Of a stretch of DNA of 64,000 nt, positions 15,684 to 27,125 are shown in pieces. The DNA lies in assembly GCF_000723405.1 (NCBI RefSeq), contig NZ_CCAE010000011.1:1-64000 (forward strand), in the 5' to 3' direction. The notes below the pieces were generated by a model. It was not told where the DNA came from. It saw only the letters and a program-made list of their open reading frames with translations, and did not search any database. The translations under genes were made by a program, and so were the position numbers. Numbering within the stretch: the first letter of the stretch is position 1; each line of letters begins with the position of its first letter. This stretch comes from Hydrogenophaga intermedia. GTDB taxonomy: Bacteria; Pseudomonadota; Gammaproteobacteria; Burkholderiales; Burkholderiaceae_C.

Positions 15684-16679
15684 ATGAACCTGCAAGAACA
15701 ACAGACCATCCTCACCATTGCCCTCATGGCCGCCCTGGCCGACGGCGAGAAGGCCGACACCGAGCGCGAGAGCATCCGCGCCATCGCCGAGTCACTGGGC
15801 GCCGAGGCCGGCGCCGGGCTGGCCAAGGTGTATCAGGATGTGCTGCTCAAGCGGGTGGATCTGGCGGCCTGCGTGGCCCGCCTGAGCGACCCGGGCCAGC
15901 GCGAGCTGGCCTACGAAATGGCGGTGTGCGTGTGCGACGCCGACGGCGCGCGCTCGGCGGCCGAAGCGGCCTTCCTGGCCGACCTGAAGGCCCGGTTGAA
16001 GCCGGATGCGGCCGAGTCGGCGGCCTTCGAGAAGGTGGAGGCCGAGCTGGTGGAGGCGGCGAGCACGGTGGCGCCGGTGGCTCCGGCGGCGGCGGTGGCC
16101 ACGGCTGCCGCCAGCACCCCGGCCGCCTCGCCGCCGTCCGCCGCCAACGAGCGGCGCGGACCGGACGGCGCCGCGCTGGACAAATCCATCCTCAACTATT
16201 CGCTGCTCAACGGCGCGCTGGAACTGCTGCCGCAGTCCTGGGCGTCGATGGCCATCATTCCCCTGCAGGTGAAGATGGTCTACGAGATCGGCCAGGCGCA
16301 CGGGGTGGAGCTGGACCAGGGCCACATCCGTGAGTTCATCGCGGCGGTGGGCGTGGGGCTGACCTCGCAGTACCTGGAGCAGTTCGGCCGCAAGCTCATC
16401 GGCGGGCTGCTGGGCAAGGCGGCGGGGCGCACCCTCGGCGGGGTGGGGCGCGCGGCCACGGGCATGGCGTTTTCCTTCGCCACCACCTACGCGCTGGGGC
16501 AGGTGGCCAAGCGCTACTACGCGGGTGGGCGGCAGATGAGCACTGCGCTGCTCAAACAATCCTTCCAGGACCTGCTGGGCCCGGCGAAGCAGATGCAGAC
16601 GCAGTACCTGCCGCAGATCCAGCAGAAGGCGGCGACGCTGGACGCGGGGCAGGTGATGGCGATGGTGCGGGGGCGCTGA
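15684..16679 (+). CDS. TerB-like N-terminal and DUF697-like C-terminal protein
   Basis: A 331-residue protein. Residues 1-110 resemble the TerB/DUF533 helical domain (LTIALMAALADGEKADTERESIRAIAESLG, LAYEMAVCVCDADGARSAAEAAFLADL). A low-complexity alanine/proline linker lies around residues 130-155. The C-terminal half resembles DUF697 (QSWASMAIIPLQVKMVYEIGQAHG, GKAAGRTLGGVGRAATGMAFSFATTYALGQVAKRYYAGG), usually membrane-associated. GGAG lies just before ATG 15684. The product may be a membrane-linked stress or metal-response protein, but no partner genes are nearby. Confidence 0.65.
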   Translation: MNLQEQQTILTIALMAALADGEKADTERESIRAIAESLGAEAGAGLAKVYQDVLLKRVDLAACVARLSDPGQRELAYEMAVCVCDADGARSAAEAAFLADLKARLKPDAAESAAFEKVEAELVEAASTVAPVAPAAAVATAAASTPAASPPSAANERRGPDGAALDKSILNYSLLNGALELLPQSWASMAIIPLQVKMVYEIGQAHGVELDQGHIREFIAAVGVGLTSQYLEQFGRKLIGGLLGKAAGRTLGGVGRAATGMAFSFATTYALGQVAKRYYAGGRQMSTALLKQSFQDLLGPAKQMQTQYLPQIQQKAATLDAGQVMAMVRGR

Positions 16680-16688
16680 GCCCCGCGC

Positions 16689-17708
16689 TCAGACAGCGGC
16701 CGGCGCGCCCTCACGCATCGCCGCGGCGGCGATGTCCAGCGAGCGCAGGCGCAGCGCCGGGTCGAACACGTCGCTCACCAGGATGAACTCGTCCGCCTCG
16801 GTCAGGTCGGCCAGCCGCTGCAGGCCTGCGCGCACCGTCTCGGGGCTGCCGATGACGGCGGCGGCCAGGAAATCGCCAATGCCCTGGCGCTCATGCGGCG
16901 CCAGCGAGGCCACGAAGTTCTCCACCGGCGGCGGCAGTTGCCCGCGTTGCCCGGTGAGGATGCCCAGCACCCGCTGGTAGGTGCTGCTGGCCAGGTACTC
17001 GGCCTCCTCGTCGGTGGGCGCGGCAACCAGCGGCACGCCGATGGCGGCGTAGGGCTTGTCCAACGTGGCCGAGGGGCGGAACTCGCCGCGGTACACCTCC
17101 AGCGCCTGCAGCAGCAGGCGTGGCGCGAAGTGCGAGGCGAAAGCGAAGGGCAGGCCGCGCTGCGCCGCCAGCCGGGCCGAGAACAGGCTGGAGCCCAGCA
17201 GCCAGATCGGCACGTTCGTGTTCTGCCCCGGCACGGCCACCACGCGCTGGCCCGGCTGCACGGGCCCCAGAAAGGCGGCCAGCTCGGCCACCTCGCGCGG
17301 GAAGTCGTCCTCGGTCTCGCGGCGGTCACGGCGCAGGGCGCGCATGGTCAGGCCGTCGGTGCCGGGGGCGCGGCCCAGGCCCAGGTCGATGCGGCCGGGG
17401 TACATCTCGGCCAGGGTGCCGAAGGCCTCGGCCACCACCAGCGGGGCGTGGTTGGGCAACATGACACCGCCCGAGCCGACGCGGATGCGCTGCGTGGCGC
17501 CGGCGATGTGGCCCACCAGCACGGCCGTGGCCGAGCTGGCGATGCCGCTCATGTTGTGGTGCTCGGCCAGCCAGTAGCGCGTGAAGCCCAGGCGCTCGGC
17601 GTGCTGGGCGGTGCGGGTGGCGATGGCGATCGCCTCGGACACGGTGCCGCCTTCGCGCACCGCGACGAGGTCGAGCATGGACAGCTTGATGTTGCTTAGC
17701 GGGGTCAT
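16689..17708 (-). CDS. LLM-class flavin-dependent oxidoreductase (MsnO8/YhbW-like)
   Basis: A 339-residue luciferase-like monooxygenase with the pattern of the MsnO8/YhbW group: [82 protein letters not shown]. Such enzymes use FMN and oxygen; the substrate is unknown. Its ATG overlaps the stop of msrB (ATGA), so it is in an operon with msrB and probably selO. Confidence 0.88.
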   Translation of the reverse strand: MTPLSNIKLSMLDLVAVREGGTVSEAIAIATRTAQHAERLGFTRYWLAEHHNMSGIASSATAVLVGHIAGATQRIRVGSGGVMLPNHAPLVVAEAFGTLAEMYPGRIDLGLGRAPGTDGLTMRALRRDRRETEDDFPREVAELAAFLGPVQPGQRVVAVPGQNTNVPIWLLGSSLFSARLAAQRGLPFAFASHFAPRLLLQALEVYRGEFRPSATLDKPYAAIGVPLVAAPTDEEAEYLASSTYQRVLGILTGQRGQLPPPVENFVASLAPHERQGIGDFLAAAVIGSPETVRAGLQRLADLTEADEFILVSDVFDPALRLRSLDIAAAAMREGAPAAV

Positions 17709-18106
17709 TTCAGTTCGAGGGAGGCAGAGTTCATGCAGTAGCGCAGGCCGCTGGGCGCGGGGCCGTCCTCGAACACGTGGCCCAGGTGGGCGCCGCACTG
17801 GCTGCACACGGTCTCGGTGCGCACCATGCCGTGGCTGCGGTCGGTGATCTCGGTGATGGCGCCCGGAATGGCCTTCCAGAAGCTGGGCCAGCCGCAGCCG
17901 GCGTCGAACTTGGTGCCGGCGTCGAACAGGTGGTTGCCGCAGCAGATGCAGTGGTAGCTGCCGTCGGCCCAGATCTCTTCGTACTTGCCGGTGAAGGGGC
18001 GCTCGGTGTGGGCCTGTCGCGTGACCTCGAAGGCACCGCGTTCGGCGCCCTTGGCGGCCAGGATTTCGCGCCACTCGGCGTCGGTTTTCTTGATGGGGAA
18101 GTCCAT
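17705..18106 (-). CDS. msrB: Peptide-methionine (R)-S-oxide reductase MsrB
   Basis: Reduces methionine-R-sulfoxide in proteins. The 133-residue protein has four zinc-binding cysteines (C53, C56, C101 and C104 in CICCGN and CSQCGAH), the catalytic cysteine C124 in RYCMNSASL, and C71 in GCGWPSF as a possible resolving residue. It lies 13 bases downstream of selO and overlaps the luciferase-like gene by 4 bases. The selO-msrB neighbourhood supports a shared oxidative-stress role. Confidence 0.95.
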   Translation of the reverse strand: MDFPIKKTDAEWREILAAKGAERGAFEVTRQAHTERPFTGKYEEIWADGSYHCICCGNHLFDAGTKFDAGCGWPSFWKAIPGAITEITDRSHGMVRTETVCSQCGAHLGHVFEDGPAPSGLRYCMNSASLELK

Positions 18107-18119
18107 GTCGTGGGTCCTT

Positions 18120-19610
18120 TCAGGAGGAGCAGGAGATCTCGATCTGCTGCGCCCAGTCGGGCGGGAAGGCGGCGAGGTCGTCTTCGCCTTTGCGTTCGTC
18201 GTAGGGGGCCGACAAAGCTTTCAGCAGGCGGTCGACTTCGCCGAAGTCGCCTTGCTCGGCGCGCTGGATGGCGATCTGCGCCAGGTGGTTGCGCAGCACG
18301 ATGCGCGGGTTGACCCGGCGCATCGCGGCGGCCGTGGCGGCGGCGTCGAAGCCGGGCTGCGCCTGCAGGCGCTCGCGCCAACGCGCGGCCCAGGCGTCGA
18401 AGGACTCGCGCTGCAGGAACAGGTCGCGCACGGGCTCGGCCGCACCCTCGAGCGCGTCGCACAGCCGACGGAACAGGATGGTGAAGTCCACCGCGTCCTT
18501 GGCCATGAGCTGCATCAGCTCCTCGATGAGCGCGGCATCGCCCTCGCGGGTGTCGGCCAGCCCCAGCTTGGCGCCCATGCGTTGCGTGAGCGCGGCGGGG
18601 AACCGGGTCTTGTAGGGCTCCAGCGCGTCCAGTGCCTGCTGCTGGTCGTCCATCAGCGGCAGCAGGGCCTGGCCCAGGCAGAACAGGTTCCAGTAGGCCA
18701 CGTTGGGCTGGCGGTGGTAGGCGTAGCGCCCGCCGTGGTCGCTGTGGTTGCAGATGTGCGCCGGATTGAAGGCGTCCAGAAACTGGAAGGGGCCGTAGTC
18801 GATGGTGAGGCCCAGCACGCTCATGTTGTCGGTGTTCATCACACCGTGGCAGAAGCCCACGGCCTGCCACTGCGCCAGCAGGTCGGCGGTGCGCGCGCTC
18901 ACGGCCTCGAGCAGGCGCGCGTAGGGGTTGCCGCCCGCCTCGCGGCAGCCCGGGTAGAACGCGTCGATGACGAAGTCGGCCAGTCGGCGCAGTTCGTCCG
19001 CGAGCCCGTTGGCGGAGAAATGCTCGAAGTGCCCGAAGCGGATGAAACTGGGCGCCACGCGCGTGACCACGGAGGCGCTCTCCACGGTCTCGCGGATCAC
19101 CGGCTGCGGCGAGCCCGTGACGATGAGCGCGCGTGTGGTGGGAATGCCCAGGCCGTGCATGGCCTCGCTGCACAGGTACTCGCGGATGGAACTGCGCAGC
19201 ACGGCGCGGCCGTCGCCCATGCGCGAGTAGGGCGTGCGGCCCGCGCCCTTGAACTGGATTTCCATCGGCCCGGCGGGCGTGTCCAGCTCGCCCAGCAGCA
19301 GGGCGCGGCCGTCGCCCAGCTGGCCGGCCCACACGCCGAACTGGTGCCCGCTGTACACGGTAGCCAGCGGGCGCGCCCCTTCGATCGGCAGCGAGCCGCT
19401 GAACGCGCGCACGGCGTCGTCCTGGCGCAGGCGCGCGGGGTCCAGCCCCAGCGCTTGCGCCAGCGGCGCGTTCAGGCTCACCAGGTGGGGCTCGGGCAGC
19501 GGGGTGGGGGGCAGTTCGGTGAAGAAGGCCGGCCCCAGGTCGGCGAAGCGGTGGCGCCAGGGCAGGGCCAGGTCCAGCGCCGCCGGTGCGGCGGTGTCGG
19601 TGTCGTTCAT
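18120..19610 (-). CDS. selO: SelO/YdiU-family protein AMPylase
   Basis: A 496-residue pseudokinase-fold enzyme that transfers AMP to target proteins. Visible signatures are [43 protein letters not shown] (nucleotide-binding K121 and following arginines), [13 protein letters not shown] and the metal-binding DYG at about residue 271. The C-terminus is SCSS, with cysteine where eukaryotic SelO has selenocysteine. Length is normal. It is first in a selO-msrB-luciferase-like operon; known SelO substrates are redox proteins, consistent with the neighbours. Confidence 0.94.
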   Translation of the reverse strand: MNDTDTAAPAALDLALPWRHRFADLGPAFFTELPPTPLPEPHLVSLNAPLAQALGLDPARLRQDDAVRAFSGSLPIEGARPLATVYSGHQFGVWAGQLGDGRALLLGELDTPAGPMEIQFKGAGRTPYSRMGDGRAVLRSSIREYLCSEAMHGLGIPTTRALIVTGSPQPVIRETVESASVVTRVAPSFIRFGHFEHFSANGLADELRRLADFVIDAFYPGCREAGGNPYARLLEAVSARTADLLAQWQAVGFCHGVMNTDNMSVLGLTIDYGPFQFLDAFNPAHICNHSDHGGRYAYHRQPNVAYWNLFCLGQALLPLMDDQQQALDALEPYKTRFPAALTQRMGAKLGLADTREGDAALIEELMQLMAKDAVDFTILFRRLCDALEGAAEPVRDLFLQRESFDAWAARWRERLQAQPGFDAAATAAAMRRVNPRIVLRNHLAQIAIQRAEQGDFGEVDRLLKALSAPYDERKGEDDLAAFPPDWAQQIEISCSS

Positions 19611-19757
19611 GTGGGGGATTGTCCCCTGGGGGGGTATCCCGGCCTGTTTTCAGGGCCTTGACCGGTTGCCAGCGCCGCGGCGGGCCAGATAATGTGCGCC
19701 GGTTATGCGCCGGCCACACGCCGGTGCCAGGGGGAATGACAACCATGCGAAAGAAAA

Positions 19758-20924
19758 ATGCGCACTGACGCCCAGGCCATCCTGTTCGTGGACGACGAGG
19801 CCGTGTCCCGGCAGTGGTTCTCGCGCTGTTTCGGCGACGAATTCGAGATCGCCACCGCCGCCAGCGCCGAGGACGCGCTGACGATGCTCTCCGATCGCGG
19901 CGAGTCCTTCGCGGCGCTCATCACCGACTACCGCATGCCCGAGCAGGACGGCATGAAGCTGCTCAAGGCCGTGCGGCGCGAGCACCGCCACCTGGTGCGC
20001 CTGCTGGTGACGGCCTATGCCGAGAAGGATGTCGCCATCGCCGCGGTCAACCAGGGACAGGTGCTGCGCATCCTGGAAAAGCCCCTGGAAGACGAGCCCA
20101 CCCGCGAAGCGCTTCGCGAGGCGCTGTCGCTCTACCGCCACCAGGCGATGGAGCGCGCGCTCAACGAAGGCCGGGCCGCCGCGCTGCGCGAAACCCTGGG
20201 CTTCCTCGCGCACGAGCTCAACACGCCGCTGGCCACGGTGCGCGGCAGCGTGGCGGCGGTGCTGGAGCGCCACCGCCCGCCCGAGCCGGGCGACCCCCCG
20301 GGCACGGTGCGCTTCGAGGGCCTGGGGCCGAAGGAGTTGCTGGCCGCGTTGCAGCGCGCGGAGCGGCGCGCACAGTACTGCCAGTCGCTGGTGGCCACCT
20401 TCGTGCAGTCGGCGCGTGACGCCTACCCGGGCGCGGCGCCGCAGACGGTGAGCGCGTCCAGCCTGCTGGCCGTGCTGGTGGACGAGTACCCCTTCGAAGA
20501 CCGCGAGCGCCGCTGGGTCGATGCCGAACTGCGGCACGACTTTCGCCTGCCTGGCCGGCGCGACCTGCTGTACCTCGTGCTGTGCACCTTGACCAAGAAC
20601 GCCATCCTGGCGCTGCGCGACACCACCGAGCCGCGCCTGCGCGTGGAGGTCGACTGCGTGGCGGGCCCGGCCGGGCCGCGGGCCTTCATCCGCTTCATCG
20701 ACAACGGCCCGGGCATTCCGCCCGAGGTGCTGGCGCGGCTCACGCGCGAGCCGGTGACCACCCGCGCCGCCACTGGGGGCAACGGCATGGGCCTGATGTT
20801 CTGTCAGCGCGTGATGCAGGCGGCGGGCGGGCAGATCCGCATCGATTCCACCCAGGGAGAAGGCACCACGGTGGAACTGCTGTTCGAACGCGGCGTACAG
20901 CCGGTGGCCGCGGGCGAGGCCTGA
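19758..20924 (+). CDS. Receiver-histidine kinase (REC-HisKA-HATPase), cytoplasmic
   Basis: A 388-residue soluble two-component protein. Residues 6-115 form a receiver domain (VDDEAVSRQW, phosphoacceptor D57 in LITDYRMPEQDG, conserved K in EKPL). A helical linker leads to a HisKA box with H152 (LGFLAHELNTPLATVRGS), then a HATPase domain with N-box TKNAILAL, DNGPGIP and GGNGMGLMF. No membrane segment or output DNA-binding domain is present, so it is an intermediate signal relay, as in PhcR-like proteins. The convergent AraC-type gene ends 19 bases away. Its input partner is unknown; the hybrid kinase at 32291-34375 is a candidate by type only. Confidence 0.85.
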   Translation: MRTDAQAILFVDDEAVSRQWFSRCFGDEFEIATAASAEDALTMLSDRGESFAALITDYRMPEQDGMKLLKAVRREHRHLVRLLVTAYAEKDVAIAAVNQGQVLRILEKPLEDEPTREALREALSLYRHQAMERALNEGRAAALRETLGFLAHELNTPLATVRGSVAAVLERHRPPEPGDPPGTVRFEGLGPKELLAALQRAERRAQYCQSLVATFVQSARDAYPGAAPQTVSASSLLAVLVDEYPFEDRERRWVDAELRHDFRLPGRRDLLYLVLCTLTKNAILALRDTTEPRLRVEVDCVAGPAGPRAFIRFIDNGPGIPPEVLARLTREPVTTRAATGGNGMGLMFCQRVMQAAGGQIRIDSTQGEGTTVELLFERGVQPVAAGEA

Positions 20925-20943
20925 GCCGCGCGGTCGGGCCGCC

Positions 20944-21999
20944 TCAGCCGGACTCGCTCACCGCCTCGGCGCCCAGCAAGCGGGCCCGGTATTGACCCGG
21001 TGATACGCCGAACCAGCGCTTGTTCGCGCGAAAGAAGTTGCTCTGGTCCGCAAAGCCGAGCAGGTCGGCCACCTGCGCGAGCGCGTAGCGCGGTTCGGCC
21101 AGGTACTTGCGCGCCAGGTCGCGCCGCGCGTTGTCCAGCAACTGCTGAAAGCTCGTGCCTTCCTCGTGCAGGCGGCGCTGCAGCGTGCGGTCGGCCATGG
21201 CCAGGCCGTTGGCGATGTCTTCTCGCCGTGGCTCCCCCAGGTGCAGGCAACGGATGATGGCCTCGCTGGCGCGGTGACCGACGCGGGCATTGCCCAGGTG
21301 CACCAGGCGCGCCTCGATGACGCGCCGGTGCATGTCGAGGAGCACCGGGTCGCTGGAGGGCAGGCGGGTCTCGAGGTCCGCGTTGTCGAGCAGCAGGCGT
21401 GTGGCCGGTCGATCGAAGCGCACCGGGCAGCCGAAGGCGCGTCGGTACGGCTCGGCGCTCACCGGCTCGGGAAAGATGAACTCGGCGGCCAGCGCCTGTA
21501 CCTCGCGCCGCGTGATCCAGCGGCACAGCATGGCCAGCGCGAGCAAGCCGTACTCCTGGCGCTGCCGCGGGATCGGCTGCGTATTGCCGATGTGGCCCAG
21601 CACCAGCCAGCACTGCCCCGTGCCTTGCGGCTCGAGTTCGAAGGTGGCGGCGTCGGAGATCACCGCCAGGTAGCGCGCGAAGCTCTGCAGGCCACAACGC
21701 AGCGTGGGGCTGGCCAGCATCACGTAGGCCACCATGTCGTAGTTGACGTGACGGGTGGCGAGCTCGCGGTCCATGCCCAGCGCCGGCTGGCCCGACCACG
21801 CCACGGCCAGGCGCCACAGGCGGCTGATGTCCTCGGCGTCGAAACGGGCCTCGGGCTGTTGCAGCAGGGCCATGTCGATGCCGGCCGTCGCGAAGAGGCG
21901 GGGCACGTCCAGCCCCTGCGAGGCAAACATGTCGGCAATGCCCCGGACCCAGGTGACCGAGCTTGTCCGTTTCGCTGGGGGTTGGCGGTGTGAAGTCAC
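20944..21999 (-). CDS. AraC-family transcriptional regulator (OruR/ArgR-like architecture)
   Basis: A regulator with an N-terminal arabinose-binding-like domain (WRLAVAWSGQPALGMDRELATRHVNYDMVAYVMLASPTLRCGLQSFARYLAVISDAATFEL) and two C-terminal AraC helix-turn-helices (LAMADRTLQRRLHEEGTSFQQLLDNARRDLARKYL, LAQVADLLGFADQSNFFRANKRWFGVSPGQYR). This layout is found in OruR and related lipase or quorum regulators. The start is uncertain: GTG 21999 gives 351 residues, GTG 22011 is also possible. It is divergent from the lipoprotein esterase at 22149, with about 150 bases between the two, and is the likely regulator of it. Confidence 0.85.
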   Translation of the reverse strand: MTSHRQPPAKRTSSVTWVRGIADMFASQGLDVPRLFATAGIDMALLQQPEARFDAEDISRLWRLAVAWSGQPALGMDRELATRHVNYDMVAYVMLASPTLRCGLQSFARYLAVISDAATFELEPQGTGQCWLVLGHIGNTQPIPRQRQEYGLLALAMLCRWITRREVQALAAEFIFPEPVSAEPYRRAFGCPVRFDRPATRLLLDNADLETRLPSSDPVLLDMHRRVIEARLVHLGNARVGHRASEAIIRCLHLGEPRREDIANGLAMADRTLQRRLHEEGTSFQQLLDNARRDLARKYLAEPRYALAQVADLLGFADQSNFFRANKRWFGVSPGQYRARLLGAEAVSESG

Positions 22000-22148
22000 T
22001 GGATTGGCCACGTTGCGATAGCGGCGCGGCGTGCGCCCGTTCCTAGAATTTTTTGCGAGGACGGTGCCGCCAGGCGGAGCCGGATTCAACGGGATTTCAG
22101 TGCACGGCGCAAGCTGTTGTTTACCCCCAAAACACGAGGAGACAAGAC

Positions 22149-23897
22149 ATGTTCGAACGCACACCGGTGGGCGTGAAATGGGGCGTGGGCGCGGCCTTCG
22201 CGTTGCTGGCCGCGTGCGGCGGCGGCACGACCGTCGAGCCGCCAACGCCCGCTCCCCCCGCGCCACCCGCCCCCGAAGTCCGCCAGCTCGTCCAGGGCAG
22301 CGTGCGCGGCGTCAACGCGGCCACCGCCAACGGCACCTACTTCTGGAAGGGCATTCCCTACGCACAACCGCCGGTGGGCGCGCGGCGCTGGAAGGCGCCG
22401 GCTGCGCCCCTGGCCTGGACCGGCACGCGCGACGCCAGCCGCTTCGGCGCCGCCTGCCTGCAGAACGGCCGCATCTACGGCCCTGGCGCCAACAACCGGC
22501 ACGACGCCACCATTGCCACCACGCTGAACACCCCCGTGGGCAGCGAAGACTGCCTGACGCTCAATGTGTGGCGCCCGGCGAACGGCGGCGTCGGTCTGCC
22601 AGTGATCGTCTTCGTGCACGGTGGCAGCAACATCTCGGGCTACACGGCCGACCCGGTGTACGACGGCGCGGCCCTGGCGCGCGCCACCAACACGGTGGTG
22701 GTGACGCTGAACTACCGGCTCGGCGTGCTGGGCTTCATGAACCTGCCACAACTCAAAGGCGGCACCGACCCCGACGAGGACTCGGGCAACTTCGCGTTGC
22801 TCGACATCGTGCAGGCCCTGCGCTTCGTGCGGCAGAACATCGCGGCTTTCGGCGGCAACGCCGGCAAGGTCACGCTGATGGGGCAGTCGGCTGGCGCCAT
22901 CAACGTCTGGGCGCTGATGGCCTCGCCGCTGGGCACCGGGCTGTTCCAGCAGGCGGTGCCACTGTCAGGCGGCATTTCGCTGGCGAGCAACTTGCCGCCC
23001 GGCACCATCCCCACGCTCAACCCCGCCTCGACCTACCTGGCGCAGGCCAATGGGTTGCTCGCGCGCCTGGCGATGGCCGATGGCCTGGCCGCCGACCTGC
23101 CCGGGGCGCAGGCCTGGATCGCCACGCAGTCGGCCACGCAGATCGCCGACTACCTGCGCGGCAAGAGCGGCGCCGCCCTGCTGAGCACCTTGCTGGCGAA
23201 CGGGCTCACCGGCTCCGGGCCGATTCCCGACGGCGCGGTGCTGCCCACCGACCCGATCGCCGCCATGGTGGCCGGCCACTACAACAAGGTGCCCGTGCTC
23301 GCGGGCAACACGGGCGAGGAGGGCAAACTCTTCGCGCCCTTCCTCACGCTGTTCGGCGGCCCGCCGGGCTTTCGCATCGACGACGCCACGCGCTTCAACA
23401 TGATGGAAGCCTTCGACCCCGACGCGCCCACGGCGCTCACCGAGGGCGACATCCTGGACGCCGCCTACACGCCCTCGAACACGCCGGTGACCGGCTGGAG
23501 CGCGCGCGCCGCGCAACTGTCCGCCACCTTCATGGCGCCCAGCCGCGACAACGTGTTGAACACGCTCAAGGCCCGACAGGCCGAGGTCTGGTATTACCAG
23601 TTCGACTGGGCGCAGCAGCCCGCGCCATGGAACACCGTCTACGGCGCCGCCCACGCCTTCGACCTGCCGTTCCTGTTCGGCAACTTCGGCCCTTCGCTGT
23701 TTGCCAACACCATCGGCGGCAGCGCCAACCGCGGCGGCCGACTGGCGCTCTCCGCGCACATGATGGCCACGCTCGGCGCCTTCGCGCACCATGGCGATCC
23801 CAACCACGCCGGCCTGGGCGTGAACTGGCAACCCTGGCCGACGCAACTGCGCTTCGACGCCACGCCCACGGCCGCGCAGATCGGTACCGTGCCTTGA
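22149..23897 (+). CDS. Type-B carboxylesterase/lipase lipoprotein
   Basis: An alpha/beta hydrolase of the type-B carboxylesterase family, 582 residues. The N-terminus has a lipobox (ALLAACGGG, lipidated cysteine C23), so it is anchored in the outer membrane or periplasm, followed by a proline-rich linker. Catalytic elements are the oxyanion motif VHGGSN at about 157-161, nucleophile S247 in GQSAGA, the acid in NTGEEGKL and the histidine in AAHAFDLPFLFG. GAGGAG precedes the ATG. It is probably controlled by the divergent AraC gene. Hydrolyses an ester outside the inner membrane; the substrate is unknown. Confidence 0.9.
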   Translation: MFERTPVGVKWGVGAAFALLAACGGGTTVEPPTPAPPAPPAPEVRQLVQGSVRGVNAATANGTYFWKGIPYAQPPVGARRWKAPAAPLAWTGTRDASRFGAACLQNGRIYGPGANNRHDATIATTLNTPVGSEDCLTLNVWRPANGGVGLPVIVFVHGGSNISGYTADPVYDGAALARATNTVVVTLNYRLGVLGFMNLPQLKGGTDPDEDSGNFALLDIVQALRFVRQNIAAFGGNAGKVTLMGQSAGAINVWALMASPLGTGLFQQAVPLSGGISLASNLPPGTIPTLNPASTYLAQANGLLARLAMADGLAADLPGAQAWIATQSATQIADYLRGKSGAALLSTLLANGLTGSGPIPDGAVLPTDPIAAMVAGHYNKVPVLAGNTGEEGKLFAPFLTLFGGPPGFRIDDATRFNMMEAFDPDAPTALTEGDILDAAYTPSNTPVTGWSARAAQLSATFMAPSRDNVLNTLKARQAEVWYYQFDWAQQPAPWNTVYGAAHAFDLPFLFGNFGPSLFANTIGGSANRGGRLALSAHMMATLGAFAHHGDPNHAGLGVNWQPWPTQLRFDATPTAAQIGTVP

Positions 23898-24013
23898 GCC
23901 TGTCCCGGATCGGACATGTCGGGGTTTCCTCTCGGGGAACGGCGGCTCTGCACCGCGCTTCACCCGCTACGATGAACGCCCCATTCCCTTGCCGGTAGAC
24001 AGGAGACATTCAC

Positions 24014-25657
<1,644 letters not shown>

Positions 25658-25811
25658 CAAACGGTTGGTGACAGTCCCATGGCCGCGCCATGACGGTGCA
25701 GGGTGTCGCCCAGGGGATAGGAGCCCGGGCAATCCCTGAAGCGACCACACGCCGCTACGCCTTACGCTGCGAAGGTTTGTGGCTCAACACACTCATCAAG
25801 GAGACAAAGGC

Positions 25812-27047
25812 ATGAAATCGAGCATGAAGGCCCTGGCCGCCGCGGCCCTGCTGGTGGCGTCCGGCGCGTCGTTCGCCCAGGCGGGCGAGACGGTGAAGAT
25901 GGTTCGCATCGACCCCCTGACCGGCCTGCTGGGCCCCGTTGGCGTGAGCCAGTTCAAGGGCTACCAGTTCTTCGCCGAGAAATTCAGCGGCAAGGGCAAC
26001 CCGGCCGGCGTGAAGTTCGAGATCACCGCGATCGACAACAAGCTCAGCCCGGCCGAAAGCCTCAACGCGCTGAAGGCCGCCATCGACCAGGGCGCGCGCT
26101 ACATCATCCAGGGCAACGGCTCGTCGGTCGCGCTGGCGCTGTCCGACGCGGTGGAAAAGCACAACGCGCGCAACCCCGGCAAGGAGGTCCTGTACCTCAA
26201 CGACTCGGCGGTGGACCCGGACCTCACCAACAGCAAGTGCAGCTACTGGCACTTCCGTTTCGACGCCGACACGTCGATGAAGATGGAAGCCATGTCCAGC
26301 TTCATCGCCACGCAGCCGGACATCAAGAAGATCTACCTGCTCAACCAGAACTACTCGCACGGCCACCAGGTCGTGAAGTACGCCAAGGAAACCATCGGCC
26401 GCAAGCGCCCCGACATCCAGTTCGTGGGCGAAGACCTGCACCCCCTGGCCCAGACGCGCGACTTCGCGCCCTATATCGCCAAGATCAAGGCCGCGGGCGC
26501 CGACACGGTGATCACCGGCAACTGGGGCTCCGACCTGTCGCTGCTCATCAAGGCCGCCAATGAGAACGGCTACAACGGCAAGTTCTTCACGTACTACGCC
26601 GGCGTCACCGGCACGCCCACCGCGCTGGGCACCAACGGCGCCGGCCGCGTCTACCAGATTGCCTACAACCACTACAACATGGGCGGGCAGATGGAGAAGT
26701 GGATGAAGGAGTTCAACCAGAAGTACAACGACGACTTCTACACCGGCTCCACCATCCGCATCTACGAGATGCTGGGCGCGGCCATGGCCAAGGCCAAGTC
26801 CACCGACCCGGTGAAGGTGGCCGCCGCCATGGAAGGCCTGAGCGTCAAGAGCTTCAACGGTGAGGTGCAGATGCGCAAGACCGACCACCAGCTGCAGCAG
26901 CCGCTGTACATGTCGGTCTGGCAGAAGGCCGACGCCAAGTACCCCTACAGCCCCGAGAAGACCGGCATGACCCTGGCCCCGGTGGCGGAGTACCCGAACT
27001 ACGTGTCGAGTACCCCCACGAGTTGCCAGATGAAACGCCCCGGCTGA
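25812..27047 (+). CDS. Liv-type ABC transporter substrate-binding protein (operon 1)
   Basis: A periplasmic receptor of the branched-chain amino acid (LivJ/LivK-like) superfamily, 411 residues. The signal peptide ends near residue 22 (GASFAQA). Family sequence is seen in VKMVRIDPLTGLLGPVGVSQFKGYQFFAEKF, SYWHFRFDADTSMKMEAMSSFI and KKIYLLNQNYSHGHQVVKYAKE. ATG 25812 follows GGAGA; the longer in-frame start has no ribosome-binding site. The 79-base gap to the permease contains a hairpin that likely raises receptor expression over the membrane genes. It may bind a carboxylic acid or aromatic compound rather than an amino acid. Confidence 0.9.
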   Translation: MKSSMKALAAAALLVASGASFAQAGETVKMVRIDPLTGLLGPVGVSQFKGYQFFAEKFSGKGNPAGVKFEITAIDNKLSPAESLNALKAAIDQGARYIIQGNGSSVALALSDAVEKHNARNPGKEVLYLNDSAVDPDLTNSKCSYWHFRFDADTSMKMEAMSSFIATQPDIKKIYLLNQNYSHGHQVVKYAKETIGRKRPDIQFVGEDLHPLAQTRDFAPYIAKIKAAGADTVITGNWGSDLSLLIKAANENGYNGKFFTYYAGVTGTPTALGTNGAGRVYQIAYNHYNMGGQMEKWMKEFNQKYNDDFYTGSTIRIYEMLGAAMAKAKSTDPVKVAAAMEGLSVKSFNGEVQMRKTDHQLQQPLYMSVWQKADAKYPYSPEKTGMTLAPVAEYPNYVSSTPTSCQMKRPG

Positions 27048-27065
27048 GCAAGCTGCTCCCCTGAG

Positions 27066-27104
27066 GAGCCCGAGGCGGGGTGCCGTTTCGGGCTCTTTCA
27101 ATTT
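27066..27104 (+). terminator. Attenuator hairpin between receptor and permease genes
   Basis: Perfect 8-base arms GAGCCCGA (27066-27073) and TCGGGCTC (27088-27095) are followed by a T-rich stretch (TTTCAATTT). Partial terminators here are known in ABC operons to keep receptor levels above permease levels; readthrough must occur because the next gene has no other obvious promoter. Confidence 0.7.
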
Positions 27105-27125
27105 CAACGATGAAGGTCTGAGGGA

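Noticed and set aside
25678-25692. CATGGC-CGC-GCCATG hairpin after the acyl-CoA synthetase
   Set aside because: Short and without a T-run; not enough to call a terminator.
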